Notes under the pieces: model-generated
Databases searched by the model: none
What the model saw: the letters and a program-made list of their open reading frames with translations, nothing else
Told to the model about the DNA's origin: nothing
Made by a program: the position numbers and the translations under genes
Part shown: positions 33,095-33,141 of the stretch, one piece after another
How positions within the stretch are numbered: position 1 is the first letter of the stretch
Layout: each line of letters begins with the position of its first letter
Virus record (IMG/VR): IMGVR_UViG_3300024239_000013
Coordinates: 1 to 33,141 of that record
Length of the DNA: 33,141 bases
Reading direction: 5' to 3' (one strand)
Source: a virus

Positions 33095-33141
33095 TTAACC
33101 ATTATCCGAAGATTCCTGTTTGGCTAAAAGACTTATGCAAT
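33095..33141 (-). CDS. Possible end of a further gene, cut by the window edge
   Basis: One minus-strand frame is open from the window edge to a TAA at 33097-33095, giving the peptide CISLLAKQESSDNG. A second frame is also open for about 12 codons, so which one is real cannot be settled here. An AT-rich gap of about 45 bases lies between it and the next gene. Confidence 0.25.
   Translation of the reverse strand, partial: CISLLAKQESSDNG

Overview
The window looks like part of the genome of a large tailed phage of the Bacteroidota, probably a flavobacterial host. Four things point that way. The sequence is AT-rich and packed with short, mostly minus-strand genes of kinds seen in phages. Promoters follow the Bacteroidota -7 pattern TAnnTTTG. 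The phage carries a primary-type sigma factor whose N-terminus resembles Bacteroidota RpoD. Several proteins begin with a short peptide resembling the T4 capsid-targeting sequence. There is no rRNA, integrase, IS element or CRISPR array.

Layout. (1) 1-4.85 kb: a tightly coupled minus-strand operon for surface or glycan chemistry: a short DegT-like PLP enzyme, a NeuD-like acyltransferase, a two-domain glycosyltransferase, two unknown proteins and a rhomboid-type membrane protease. (2) 4.9-6.3 kb: small virion-associated candidates and a cupin-like protein. (3) 6.57-7.49 kb: the plus-strand sigma factor, ended by a strong hairpin terminator. (4) 7.6-10.3 kb: two unknown genes around long non-coding stretches. 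The block 9.24-10.24 kb is full of tandem repeats, C-rich hairpins and iterated CACCTCGG boxes, and is the best origin or control-region candidate here. (5) 10.3-26.7 kb: about 25 small minus-strand genes, mostly separate transcription units, among them a membrane-anchored aspartic protease, a zinc-ribbon protein, a DUF932-like protein and a RadA-like ATPase. (6) 26.8-27.6 kb: a plus-strand CHAP hydrolase with a capsid-targeting-like N-terminus. (7) 27.7-33.1 kb: minus-strand small-gene operons, including tandem paralogues and a lipoprotein.

The most distinctive feature lies between the genes. About 27 minus-strand promoters share one architecture: a T-tract ending in ATC, roughly 18 bases, then TAnnTTTR. 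In compact gaps this promoter lies inside the terminator hairpin of the gene upstream, and the promoter spacer changes from gap to gap so as to pair with that gene's 3' end. In wider gaps the terminator and promoter are pulled apart and a structured repeat element sits between them. These elements share a half-site family (CACCTCGG, CACCGTCG, CACCGTTG, CACCGTGG) which is also over-represented inside genes, where the coding strand always carries the CCGAGGTG or ACGGTG form. A separate 36-base element occurs four times. The phage sigma factor may recognise these promoters; that is inference.

Most small genes have no function I can recognise and are described rather than named. All coordinates and motifs were read by eye; no database search or folding program was run.
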